NCBI RefSeq assembly: GCF_001522585.2
Contig: NZ_CP013372.1
Location: 682,001-746,000, forward strand
Source: Burkholderia sp. NRF60-BP8
GTDB taxonomy: Bacteria; Pseudomonadota; Gammaproteobacteria; Burkholderiales; Burkholderiaceae
Direction: 5' to 3'
Length of the DNA: 64,000 nucleotides
Positions 1 through 7,567 of this stretch are shown in pieces. How positions within the stretch are numbered: the first letter of the stretch is position 1; every line of letters starts with the position of its first letter. Both the position numbers and the translations under genes were made by a program. Below the pieces are notes generated by a model, which saw only the letters and a program-made list of their open reading frames with translations, ran no database searches and was not told the DNA's origin.

Positions 1-2
1 GC

Positions 3-512
3 TTCTTCGCGACGATCGCGAACGGCTCGCTGTTCGGCATCGGCAATCTCGTGTGGATCGTGCTCGTCGCGTATCTCGTCGCCGCGTTCGTGCTGAATCA
101 CACGCGCTACGGCGCGGGCGTGTTCGCGATCGGCGGAAACGAGGAGGCGGCGCGCATGCTCGGCGTGAACGTCGAAGGGCTCAAGGTCGTCACGTACGGG
201 TTGAGCGGCGCGCTGGCGGGGCTGGCCGGTGCGCTGCTCGCGTCGCGGCTCGATTCGGGGTTGCCGGGCGCCGGCAACAGCTACGAGCTACAATCGATCG
301 CGGCCGCGGTGATCGGCGGCGTGCTGCTGACGGGCGGCGTCGGCACGCTGTTCGGTCCGCTCGCGGGCGTGCTGCTGCTCGGCGTGATCGAGAACGTGAT
401 CAACCAGGTCGGCACGTTGAGCCCGTACTATCAGAACCTCGCGAGCGGTGCGTTCCTGCTGCTCGCGGTGATCGCGCAGACGCTGCTGACCGGCAAGCGG
501 CGCAAGCGGTGA
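3..512 (+). CDS. Sugar ABC transporter permease, 3' part (RbsC/BPD_transp_2 family)
   Basis: The reading frame is open from the window edge, so the true start lies upstream; about 169 C-terminal residues are visible. It holds several hydrophobic membrane segments and the conserved loop GxNExAAR (GGNEEAARMLG), the signature of ribose/xylose-type permeases, followed by glycine-rich helices (GGVGTLFGPLAG). The protein would form the inner-membrane channel of a monosaccharide importer together with an ATPase and a periplasmic binding protein, probably encoded upstream. The C-terminus is basic (GKRRKR), typical of a cytoplasmic tail. The substrate cannot be told from this fragment. Confidence 0.9.
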   Translation, partial: FFATIANGSLFGIGNLVWIVLVAYLVAAFVLNHTRYGAGVFAIGGNEEAARMLGVNVEGLKVVTYGLSGALAGLAGALLASRLDSGLPGAGNSYELQSIAAAVIGGVLLTGGVGTLFGPLAGVLLLGVIENVINQVGTLSPYYQNLASGAFLLLAVIAQTLLTGKRRKR

Positions 513-591
513 CGCGCACGATGTCGTGCCGCCGCAAACTGGAACGCTAAATGCTTGTGTCGCGTCATCCTTTCGATGAAGGAGCACCGCG

Positions 592-1026
592 ATGAGCACG
601 CCGACCCCCACCGCTTTCTCCCACGTGAAGCCGCAGGACACCGCCTATCGGGGCGAAGGCCTGCGCGACTTCTTCCTGTACCGCGATCTCGGCATCGCCG
701 CCGCGACGAACGGCAAGGTCGTCGCGCAACTCGTCAGGGCCAATCATGCACCGACGGCGGGCACCGGCTGGCACCGTCACGAGGCCGAATTCCATATCGT
801 GATCATGCTGAAGGGCTGGGCGCGTTTCATGTATGGCGAACAGGAAACGCTGGTTGCGGCCGGCGACTGCGTGCACCAGGCGCCGGGGATCGTCCACTAC
901 CTGTTCGACTACTCGCCGGACATGGAATACCTGGAAATCGTCGGGCCTGCCGACTTCAAATCGATCGACGTCGACGGCCCGTGCGCGGTGCCGGAGCCGA
1001 CGCCGTGGGGCGAAGCCGGTGCGTAG
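592..1026 (+). CDS. Cupin-domain protein
   Basis: A 144-residue single-domain protein. The cupin metal motif is visible as GTGWHRHEAEFH, with the later cupin half VAAGDCVHQAPGIVHY. Cupins of this size bind a metal ion and act as small dioxygenases, isomerases or sensors; the substrate cannot be named here. The start has a good ribosome binding site (gaaggag, about 8 bases upstream). It follows the sugar permease by 79 bases on the same strand and ends in front of a strong terminator, so it may be the last gene of the transporter operon or an independent unit. Confidence 0.8.
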   Translation: MSTPTPTAFSHVKPQDTAYRGEGLRDFFLYRDLGIAAATNGKVVAQLVRANHAPTAGTGWHRHEAEFHIVIMLKGWARFMYGEQETLVAAGDCVHQAPGIVHYLFDYSPDMEYLEIVGPADFKSIDVDGPCAVPEPTPWGEAGA

Positions 1027-1053
1027 CTTGCCGGTGGGTGTGCGTTTTCGACG

Positions 1054-1079
1054 AACCGCCTGCATTCAGGCGGTTTTTT
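1054..1079 (+). terminator. Rho-independent terminator after the cupin gene
   Basis: A perfect 9-bp stem (AACCGCCTG / CAGGCGGTT) with a 4-base loop runs straight into a run of six T. It lies 28 bases after the cupin stop codon. The rest of the 1027-1318 gap shows no coding sequence. Confidence 0.9.
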
Positions 1080-1318
1080 GTTTACCCGCTGACATCCGCG
1101 CACGGCTTTCCGCTTCCGTCCATTGATTCGAATTCCAAAGCGTCGCGAAGCTGAAGAATCGGAAAGAAAAGAAAGACGTTCGTCAGCTTCGCGTGTCGAC
1201 AGGCGATGCGATGTCAAAGATCGTCAATTGCACGCAGGTGCGGTGCACGGCGTGTCGACGCCCGGCGTTAAGGAGGTACGGCCGGACCATCGGCTGACCT
1301 AACCGGGAGAGTGTCACC

Positions 1319-1456
1319 ATGAACCGCATCGCGAAGATCCTGACCGCCACGGCACTGGCTTGCGCCGTGCTCGCACCGGCCCTGGCCGAAGCGCATTCGC
1401 ACCGCGTGTGCCATTTCGATCATCACCACCATCGCGTGTGCCGCTGGGTGCGGTAA
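1319..1456 (+). CDS. Small secreted histidine-rich protein (HHHH-motif type)
   Basis: A 45-residue ORF. The N-terminus is a signal peptide (MNRIAKIL, hydrophobic core, ALAEA cleavage-like site near residue 25). The mature part is only about 20 residues and holds two HRVC units flanking an FDHHHH stretch. The histidines and two cysteines suggest metal binding, which is inference. A purine-rich ribosome site (gggagag) precedes the ATG. The next gene, 65 bases downstream, is also a small secreted protein. Small 'HHHH-motif' proteins are annotated in Burkholderia without a known function. Confidence 0.65.
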   Translation: MNRIAKILTATALACAVLAPALAEAHSHRVCHFDHHHHRVCRWVR

Positions 1457-1521
1457 CCGTCGCCGTTCCCGGGGATGACGCCCCGGACGCTTTCATCATT
1501 CAGGCAAATCAGGAGAGGACC

Positions 1522-1983
1522 ATGAAAAAAACGATGTTGATCGCCGCGCTGGTCGCCGGCATGGGTGTGTCGATCGGTGCGTTCGCGCAGGTTCCGGCCA
1601 GCGCGCCGGCCGGCACGACCGGGCTGTGCAAAGACGGCTCGTTCTACTCGGGCGCATCGAAGAAGGGCGCATGCGCGGGCCACAAGGGCGTGAAGACGTG
1701 GTACGGCGCATCGGCCGCTGCCGCGGCGAGCGCACCGGCCGCGGCGCCGGCAACGGCGGCTTCCGCTGCGCCGGCATCGGGCGCAGCGCCGGCGAAGAGC
1801 GCGGCCACGACGGCCGCGGCGCCGGGCGGCGGCGCGGGCAAGGTGTGGGCGAACGACAGCACGAAGGTCTATCACTGCTCGACCGACAAGTACTACGGCA
1901 AGACGAAGCACGGCAGCTACATGTCGGAAGCCGACGCGAAGGCGAAGGGCTACCACGCGTCGCACGGCAAGGCTTGCTCGTAA
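1522..1983 (+). CDS. Small secreted DUF3761-type protein
   Basis: A 153-residue protein with a clear signal peptide (MKKTMLIAALVAGMG...AFA, cleavage after about residue 25). Two short Cys/Gly/Lys/Tyr-rich blocks, GLCKDGSFYSG...CAGHKGVKTWYG and KVYHCSTDKYYGKTKHG...HGKACS, flank a long Ala/Pro low-complexity linker. The first block matches DUF3761 proteins, common in Burkholderia and of unknown function. The ribosome site is aggagag, 5-6 bases before the ATG. Location is predicted to be periplasmic or secreted. It is separated from the convergent phaZ gene by a bidirectional terminator. Confidence 0.8.
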   Translation: MKKTMLIAALVAGMGVSIGAFAQVPASAPAGTTGLCKDGSFYSGASKKGACAGHKGVKTWYGASAAAAASAPAAAPATAASAAPASGAAPAKSAATTAAAPGGGAGKVWANDSTKVYHCSTDKYYGKTKHGSYMSEADAKAKGYHASHGKACS

Positions 1984-2040
1984 CGAGCAGGCTGGGCGCG
2001 CGAGCGGTTTCGCTCGTGCGCCGTCTGTGCTGAAGCAAAC

Positions 2041-2067
2041 ATCGCCCCGCCTCTCCGGCGGGGCGAT
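2041..2067. terminator. Bidirectional terminator between DUF3761 gene and phaZ
   Basis: A perfect 11-bp inverted repeat, ATCGCCCCGCC / GGCGGGGCGAT with a 5-base loop, lies between two convergent genes. There is no long T run, but the position and stem strength make a shared terminator the simplest reading. Confidence 0.65.
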
Positions 2068-2088
2068 TCACTGTGGCGCCAGCCGCGT

Positions 2089-3444
2089 TCAGTGCGCGTG
2101 ATCCGATTGCGTTTCGGCCGCCGCGTCGACCGCGGATGCCCGTGCATCGAGCAGCGCGCGCAGCGTGACGTAGTGCGCGCCGCTCGTGTCGCGTTGCGCA
2201 TCCGCGGTGCGATCGTACGGCTCGTTGTCGTGGATCGTCGCCCGCACGATCGGATAGATCTGCGTTTCCCACCGGCTGCCGTTGAACACGCCGTAGTGCC
2301 CCACGCCCGTTTGTACATGGTGCGTCTTCAGGTACGACGGCAACCCCGAACACAATTCCTGCGCGGCCACTGTCTGACCCACGGCGCAGATATCGTCCTT
2401 CTCGCCTTCGATCGTCAACAGCGCGGTGCGATGAATCGCCGCCGGTTCGACGAGCGTGTCGCCCACCGCCAGCTCGCCGCGCGCGAGCGCGTACTGCTGG
2501 AATACCTTCTCGACCGTTTCCAGATAGAACTCCGCGGTGAGGTCCGCCGTCGCGAAATATTCGTCGTAGAAGTGCCGCAACGTGTCGGCTTTCGCGGGGT
2601 CGCCTTTCGCGCGTTCGTAGTACAGATCGGCGAACGACGCCGCATGCCGGTCCGGGTTCATCGACATGAACGCGCCGACCTGCACGAAGCCCGGATACAC
2701 GCACCGCTGCGCGCCGATGAAACCCGCCGGCACCACGCTGATCAGGTTGCGCGCGAACCATTCGATCGGCCGACTCGTGGCGAGCGCGTTGACCTTCGTC
2801 GGATTCACGCGGCAGTCGATCGGGCCGGCCATCAGCGTGAGGCTCGCCGGTTGCGCGGGATCGCCGCCGGCCGCCATCAGCGCGACGGCCGCCAGCGACG
2901 CGACGGTCGGCTGGCAGATCGCCAGCACGTGCGCGTCCGGGCCGATGTGGCGGATGAAGTCGATGACGTGCATGACGTATTCGTCGAAACCGAAGCGCCC
3001 GGCCGCCAGCGGAATGTCGCGCGGGTTGTGCCAGTCGGTGATGTACACGTCGTGGTCGGCCAGCATCGTGCGCACCGTGCCGCGCAGCAGCGTCGCGAAG
3101 TGCCCGGACATCGGCGCGACGATCAGCACGCGCGGCTGGCGCGCGACCGGCCGAGCCTTGCGGAAATGCAGCAGCGTCGCGAACGGCGTCGTTGTCGCCG
3201 CTTCTTCGACGATCGGCACCGTTTCGCCGTCGACGACGACCGACGCGATCCCGAACGGCGGACGCCGGTGCGAGAACGCGCAGCATTCGAGCAGTTCGCA
3301 CAGCGCGTCGACCATGCGGCCCGTCGGTGTCGACGTCGCCGGCGGCCACAGCGACATCGTCGCGCGCGTGGCGGCTGCCCATGCACGCGCCGGGCGCAGG
3401 CATTCCGCAGACCATTGATAAAACGGATAGGCAAGCAGGTTCAT
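2089..3444 (-). CDS. phaZ: Intracellular polyhydroxyalkanoate (PHB) depolymerase
   Basis: A 451-residue alpha/beta-hydrolase that would degrade stored cytoplasmic PHB granules. The start at MNLLAYPFYQW was chosen because this N-terminus is typical of the PhaZ1 family; the frame stays open upstream but that part looks non-coding. The nucleophile is a cysteine in place of serine (AICQPTV, about C177), as in Ralstonia PhaZ1. The acid is in GEKDDICA and the histidine in GVGHYGVFNGSRW near the C-terminus. No signal peptide is seen, fitting an intracellular enzyme. It is transcribed alone, divergent from the GST gene. Confidence 0.9.
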   Translation of the reverse strand: MNLLAYPFYQWSAECLRPARAWAAATRATMSLWPPATSTPTGRMVDALCELLECCAFSHRRPPFGIASVVVDGETVPIVEEAATTTPFATLLHFRKARPVARQPRVLIVAPMSGHFATLLRGTVRTMLADHDVYITDWHNPRDIPLAAGRFGFDEYVMHVIDFIRHIGPDAHVLAICQPTVASLAAVALMAAGGDPAQPASLTLMAGPIDCRVNPTKVNALATSRPIEWFARNLISVVPAGFIGAQRCVYPGFVQVGAFMSMNPDRHAASFADLYYERAKGDPAKADTLRHFYDEYFATADLTAEFYLETVEKVFQQYALARGELAVGDTLVEPAAIHRTALLTIEGEKDDICAVGQTVAAQELCSGLPSYLKTHHVQTGVGHYGVFNGSRWETQIYPIVRATIHDNEPYDRTADAQRDTSGAHYVTLRALLDARASAVDAAAETQSDHAH

Positions 3445-3729
3445 GACCGTCGCTCGTGATGCCGCATTACAGGGATCGAGGCAAGCCGTATGCCAGCGTG
3501 ACGCTGGCACGCGCGTTGCAGCGGTTCGGGAGCGCGGCGGCACGCGCGGGACGTGATGACGGAGGGGAAAGTGACGCGCTGCCTTGCCGGCCGGGCGTGC
3601 GACCCGTGCGGCGATGCCGTGCGACGTTGCGCCGGTTCGGCGAACGGACCGCACAGACGTGGTGCGGCCGGTCATGCGGTGCGCCCGCTTACGGTGCAGG
3701 GGCACGAACGACATTCAGCAGGGGGCGAC

Positions 3730-4392
3730 ATGGAATCCAACGCACGGACGACGCTGACCATCAGCAGCCGCAATTACTCGTCGTGGTCGATGCGCGGCTG
3801 GCTGCTCGCGAAGCTGAGCGGGCTCGCGTTCGAGACGATCAGCGTGCCGATCGACGCCACGTCGCGCGCGGAGCTGCTGCTGCTGTCGCCGTCGATCCTC
3901 GTGCCGTGCCTCACGCACGACGGCAATGCGGTGTGGGACACGCTCGCGATCGCCGAATACCTGAACGAGATCCGGCCGCACGCGCGGCTGCTGCCCGGCG
4001 ACCGGCATGCACGCGCGCATTGCCGGTCGATCTGCGGCGAGATGCATTCCGGCTTCAGCGCATTGCGATCCGCGCTGCCGATGAACCTGCGCGGGCATTT
4101 CCCCGGCTTTCGGATCTGGTCGCGCGCGCAGCACGACATCGAGCGGATCGTGACGATCTGGCGCGAGTGCCTCGCCGAATACGGCGGCCCCTGGCTGTTC
4201 GGTGCGGAGATCGGCATCGCCGATGCGATGTACGCGCCGGTCGTCATGCGCTTCCTGACCTACGACGTGAAGCTCGAACCGGACGTCGCCGAGTACTGCA
4301 TGCGCGTGCTCGCGCATCCGTTCGTCGTCGAGTGGATCGACGCGGCGAAGGCCGAGCACGAAGACATCGACGAACTCGACATGGAGTTCTGA
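3730..4392 (+). CDS. Glutathione S-transferase family protein
   Basis: About 220 residues. The N-terminal thioredoxin-like domain begins TLTISSRNYSSWSMRGWLL, with the SSWSMR segment where GSTs bind glutathione, then the cis-Pro region (SILVPCLTHDG) and NAVWDTLAIAEYL. An alpha-helical C-terminal domain holds GPWLFGAEIGIADAMYAPV, the usual GST_C hydrophobic staple (IADAM). The start at 3730 follows a weak purine-rich site (cagggggc); the frame is open further upstream to 3553 but that extension is Arg/Gly-rich and unlike a GST. It is expected to conjugate glutathione to electrophiles in the cytoplasm. Confidence 0.85.
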   Translation: MESNARTTLTISSRNYSSWSMRGWLLAKLSGLAFETISVPIDATSRAELLLLSPSILVPCLTHDGNAVWDTLAIAEYLNEIRPHARLLPGDRHARAHCRSICGEMHSGFSALRSALPMNLRGHFPGFRIWSRAQHDIERIVTIWRECLAEYGGPWLFGAEIGIADAMYAPVVMRFLTYDVKLEPDVAEYCMRVLAHPFVVEWIDAAKAEHEDIDELDMEF

Positions 4393-4633
4393 CCCAACGC
4401 GAGCGGTTGCGACGGGCTTTCAATTTCGCTACACGCGCAATGGGCGAAACGAACGATCGATGCGCCCGCGCGATCCGCAAACGTTTTACCTTGATTCCGG
4501 TTCGGAACGAGGACGAATTCCCTAAAGGATGTTGCGCTCGATGACGTAAACGAGTCACGGGGACGACTCGCGATCGCACGCTTCAGACTTGCGACGCGCA
4601 GTCCGCAACAACCAGCGCAGCAGGGGAATCGAC

Positions 4634-5881
4634 TTGAATCGTCAGCAATCGTGGACGCGTACCGCGGCGCCCGGAGAAATCATTTACTCGGAGGGCTTCG
4701 CGGGCGAGCCCGTCATCTTCCTGATTACCGAGGGCAAGGTCGAACTCTCCACGCGCTGCGACGACAAGCGCGTGATCGTCGCGACGCTCGGCCGCGGCGA
4801 GTTCTTCGGCGAATCGGCGCTGCTCGCCGCCGAACCGCGCGCGCATACCGCGAAGGCGCTTTCGTTCTGTCAGCTCACGGTCGTGCCGGCCGGCATGCTC
4901 GATGAAGAGATCGAGCGCGTGTCCGCGCTGCTGCGCCATATCGTGCGCACGATGATTCGCCGCGTGAAGCGCAAGGACGACCAGCTTGCGACCTACACCC
5001 ATGCGGATTTCATGCCGGGCGTGCTGTCGTATGCGCACGTGCTGTCACTGATGGCCGGCGCCGACGCGCGTGAAGCCGGCGACACGTGGGCGCGCCGGCC
5101 GATGCAGGCGCATGCGGCCGAGACGTCGGTGCCGCTCGCCGACGTGATCCGCAAATGCCGCGCGATCGCCGGCCATTCGCGGCCGCACGTGCTTGCGATG
5201 CTGCGGCGCATGGAGAAGCTCAACCTCGTCACGATCGAAGCCGCGCAAGCCGAGGGTGGCGGCGCGACCGACTATGCGGCGTCGTCGGATGCGCGCCAGG
5301 TCGTCACGTTCGACGCCGCACGCGTGATCGACCGCGCGCAGCAGGTCGCCGATCACGATCTCGACCTGTCGATCAACAGCGAACTCGAACTCATCGAACT
5401 CGCCGATCTCGAATCGCTGATCGGCGTCGACAAGACGCTGCTGCTCAACAAGCTGTCGAACGGCGAGATCGCCGACGAAGTGTTCGCGTTCCGCAAATCG
5501 AAGGTGCTCAACTACGTCGAACAAAAGGGCGTCGCGTACTTCTCGCGCCGCAACGCGCGCCGCGGCGGCGACGTGCGCGCGCTCGAGGATCTCGTGTGGA
5601 TCGACCAGCGCACGCTGTTCGACGTGATCAGCGCGTTCGATACCTACGATCTCGCGAAGCTGATCGCGAACCTCGACGATCGCGCGGTGGCCGACAAGCT
5701 GTTTTCCGTGATGACCGAGGCACGACGCAACGAGGTGTCGTGGGTGATGCGCCGCGAACTCAAGCTCGATCCGGTCGAGATCGACGAGATCGAGCAGCGC
5801 GTGCTGGAGGCCGTTCGCGCGGCGAAGGCGCCGGTGGCGGGTGCGGCGTCCGTCGCGTCGACTTCATCGTCGGACGCTTGA
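4634..5881 (+). CDS. Cyclic-nucleotide-binding / FliG-C-like fusion protein
   Basis: About 415 residues from a TTG start with a ribosome site (agggga) 7 bases upstream; another TTG in frame at 4589 is possible. Residues about 8-120 are a CRP-type cNMP-binding domain with the phosphate cassette FFGESALL...RAHTAKA. The middle part is helical and unassigned. Residues about 310-395 resemble the torque-generating FliG C-terminal domain: EDLVWIDQRTLFDVI, then DLAKLIANLDDRAVADKLF and a helix ending EIEQRVLEAV. There is no DNA-binding HTH as in CRP. It lies 13 bases upstream of MotA- and MotB-like genes, so the three products probably act together. The charged torque residues of E. coli FliG are poorly kept. 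Confidence 0.75.
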   Translation: MNRQQSWTRTAAPGEIIYSEGFAGEPVIFLITEGKVELSTRCDDKRVIVATLGRGEFFGESALLAAEPRAHTAKALSFCQLTVVPAGMLDEEIERVSALLRHIVRTMIRRVKRKDDQLATYTHADFMPGVLSYAHVLSLMAGADAREAGDTWARRPMQAHAAETSVPLADVIRKCRAIAGHSRPHVLAMLRRMEKLNLVTIEAAQAEGGGATDYAASSDARQVVTFDAARVIDRAQQVADHDLDLSINSELELIELADLESLIGVDKTLLLNKLSNGEIADEVFAFRKSKVLNYVEQKGVAYFSRRNARRGGDVRALEDLVWIDQRTLFDVISAFDTYDLAKLIANLDDRAVADKLFSVMTEARRNEVSWVMRRELKLDPVEIDEIEQRVLEAVRAAKAPVAGAASVASTSSSDA

Positions 5882-5894
5882 TACGGGAGCGCGT

Positions 5895-6659
5895 ATGGAT
5901 CTGTTGACGCTGGTCGGTGTGGTGCTGGGCGGCGCGGCGATCGTGTTCGGGTTCGCGCTGGAAGGCGGGCATTTCTCGATGCTGTTCCAGTTCGAGGCGC
6001 TCGTGATCGTGCTCGGCGGCACGCTCGGCGCGGTGATGATCCAGAACACGTGGGCGCGCTTCTTCGACGCGGTGAGGCAGTTGCGGCTCGCGTTCGTGCG
6101 CGCACGCGAGGTCGATCGCAAGAACCTGTCCGACCTGCTCGAATGGGGCGACCGCGCGAAGCTTGACGGGCTGCTCGCGTTCGAATCGATGGACGTGAGC
6201 GGGATTCATCCGTTCGCGCGACGCGGGCTCGAACTGCTGGCGAACGGCGTGTCGACCGCGGTGCTCGAGGATGCGTTGCAGCGCGAACTCGACGCGTACG
6301 AACGCAGCCGCCTCGCGGCCGTGCGCGTGTGGCAACAGGCCGGCGGCTATGCGCCGACCTTCGGCATTCTCGGCTCGGTGCTCGGGCTCGTGCAGGTGAC
6401 GAGCCATATTCTCGAACCGGCGCAGCTCGGGCCGGGCATCGCGGTGGCGTTCGTTGCGACGCTGTACGGGCTCGCGTTTGCGAACCTCGTGTTCCTGCCG
6501 CTGTACGGCAAGCTGCGCGCGCAGATCGACAGCGAGATGCGATTCCGCAAGCTCTATCTCGACGGCCTGCTCGCGATCTCGCGCAAGGAGTCGCCGCATA
6601 CGATCGAGACGCGATTGACCGGCGATGTGCGCGGGCGGGCGGCGGAATCGCTCGCGTGA
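5895..6659 (+). CDS. MotA-like proton-channel stator protein
   Basis: About 254 residues with the MotA/TolQ/ExbB layout. Two N-terminal membrane helices are seen (LLTLVGVVLGGAAIVFGFAL and the LVIVLGGTLGAVMI segment), then a cytoplasmic loop of about 110 residues, then two more helices (APTFGILGSVLGLVQV and GIAVAFVATLYGLAFANLVF). The Pro-Thr-Phe-Gly and the A-F-V-A-T-L-Y-G motifs are those of MotA helices 3 and 4. It would form the stator ring around the MotB-like product encoded 68 bases downstream. It is not next to flagellar genes, so it may be an alternative or non-flagellar stator. Confidence 0.85.
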   Translation: MDLLTLVGVVLGGAAIVFGFALEGGHFSMLFQFEALVIVLGGTLGAVMIQNTWARFFDAVRQLRLAFVRAREVDRKNLSDLLEWGDRAKLDGLLAFESMDVSGIHPFARRGLELLANGVSTAVLEDALQRELDAYERSRLAAVRVWQQAGGYAPTFGILGSVLGLVQVTSHILEPAQLGPGIAVAFVATLYGLAFANLVFLPLYGKLRAQIDSEMRFRKLYLDGLLAISRKESPHTIETRLTGDVRGRAAESLA

Positions 6660-6727
6660 TGTTCGTGCGCTTTGTGCCTGCGTGTATCTGCACCTGTACC
6701 GTATGACGAACCCGGATTCACGACAGC

Positions 6728-7396
6728 ATGACTGCTAGAACCGATGGCGCATCCGCTGCCGATCGCGACGATGACGAACTCGAAGGCGCGCAGTCGGGGC
6801 GCTGGCTGATCTCGTACGCGGATCTCATCACGACGCTGATGGTGCTGTTTCTCGCGCTGTATGTGCTGCAGCTCGCGAAATACAACGCGCTCGATGCGCG
6901 GTATCAGACGCTTGCGCGGCAGGCCGGTGGTGCTTCTCATGCTACCGATGTTGCTACGCCCGCTCATGCGCCGCCGTGGCTCGCGTTGCTCGATTCGTTG
7001 AAGTCCAATGGACGCATTTCGCTGGTGAAGGCGCCGCACGGCGTCGAGATCGGTATCGACGCGAAGATCCTGTTCAACGTCGGCGATGCACGCTTGCTGC
7101 CCGATTCGTCGCCGGTGCTGAACCAGATTGCGCAGGCACTGAGCGCGCATGCGACGGGCGATATTCTCGTCGAAGGTCACACGGACAGCGTGCCGATCGC
7201 GAACGCGAAGTACGAATCGAACTGGGAGCTTTCGTCGGCGCGCGCGGGGAGTGTGGTGCGCTATCTGACCGAGCGCGGTGTTGCGCCGCATCGGCTGGCG
7301 GCGATCGGGCGGGCGGATACGCAACCGCTTGTTGCAGGGGATGATGCGGCTTCGAGGGTGCGAAACCGGCGGGTGACGATCTTCGTTGCGTACTAG
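6728..7396 (+). CDS. MotB-like OmpA-family stator protein
   Basis: A 222-residue protein. After a short acidic cytoplasmic N-terminus there is one membrane helix with the MotB signature SGRWLISYADLITTLMVLFL; the Asp in SYADL corresponds to the proton-carrying Asp32 of E. coli MotB. The C-terminal OmpA domain holds the peptidoglycan-binding motif VEGHTDSVPI...NWELSSARAGSVVRYL and the closing RNRRVTIFV. It would pair with the MotA-like protein to make a proton-driven, cell-wall-anchored stator. It is shorter than flagellar MotB (about 300 residues), with a short linker between helix and OmpA domain. Confidence 0.88.
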   Translation: MTARTDGASAADRDDDELEGAQSGRWLISYADLITTLMVLFLALYVLQLAKYNALDARYQTLARQAGGASHATDVATPAHAPPWLALLDSLKSNGRISLVKAPHGVEIGIDAKILFNVGDARLLPDSSPVLNQIAQALSAHATGDILVEGHTDSVPIANAKYESNWELSSARAGSVVRYLTERGVAPHRLAAIGRADTQPLVAGDDAASRVRNRRVTIFVAY

Positions 7397-7519
7397 TCAG
7401 CGCGTTGTATTTGCGTTGCCTTCGCATATATAGGCGGCCGCATATGCCTGCCCGTCAACGACATAACGAATCTCGAATGATCGCTATCTGAAATCAGCGA
7501 TGCGCTTCTGCGCCCGCTT

Positions 7520-7527
7520 GCCGATAA
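7520..7527 (+). promoter_or_regulatory. Possible sigma-28 (FliA) -10 box
   Basis: The octamer GCCGATAA matches the FliA -10 consensus exactly and lies 40 bases before the chemoreceptor ATG. No good TAAA -35 element is found at the expected 15-base distance, so the assignment is weak. Confidence 0.25.
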
Positions 7528-7567
7528 CCCAATCTGGCTCAGACCGAGCGGTTATCGAGGGTTCCCC

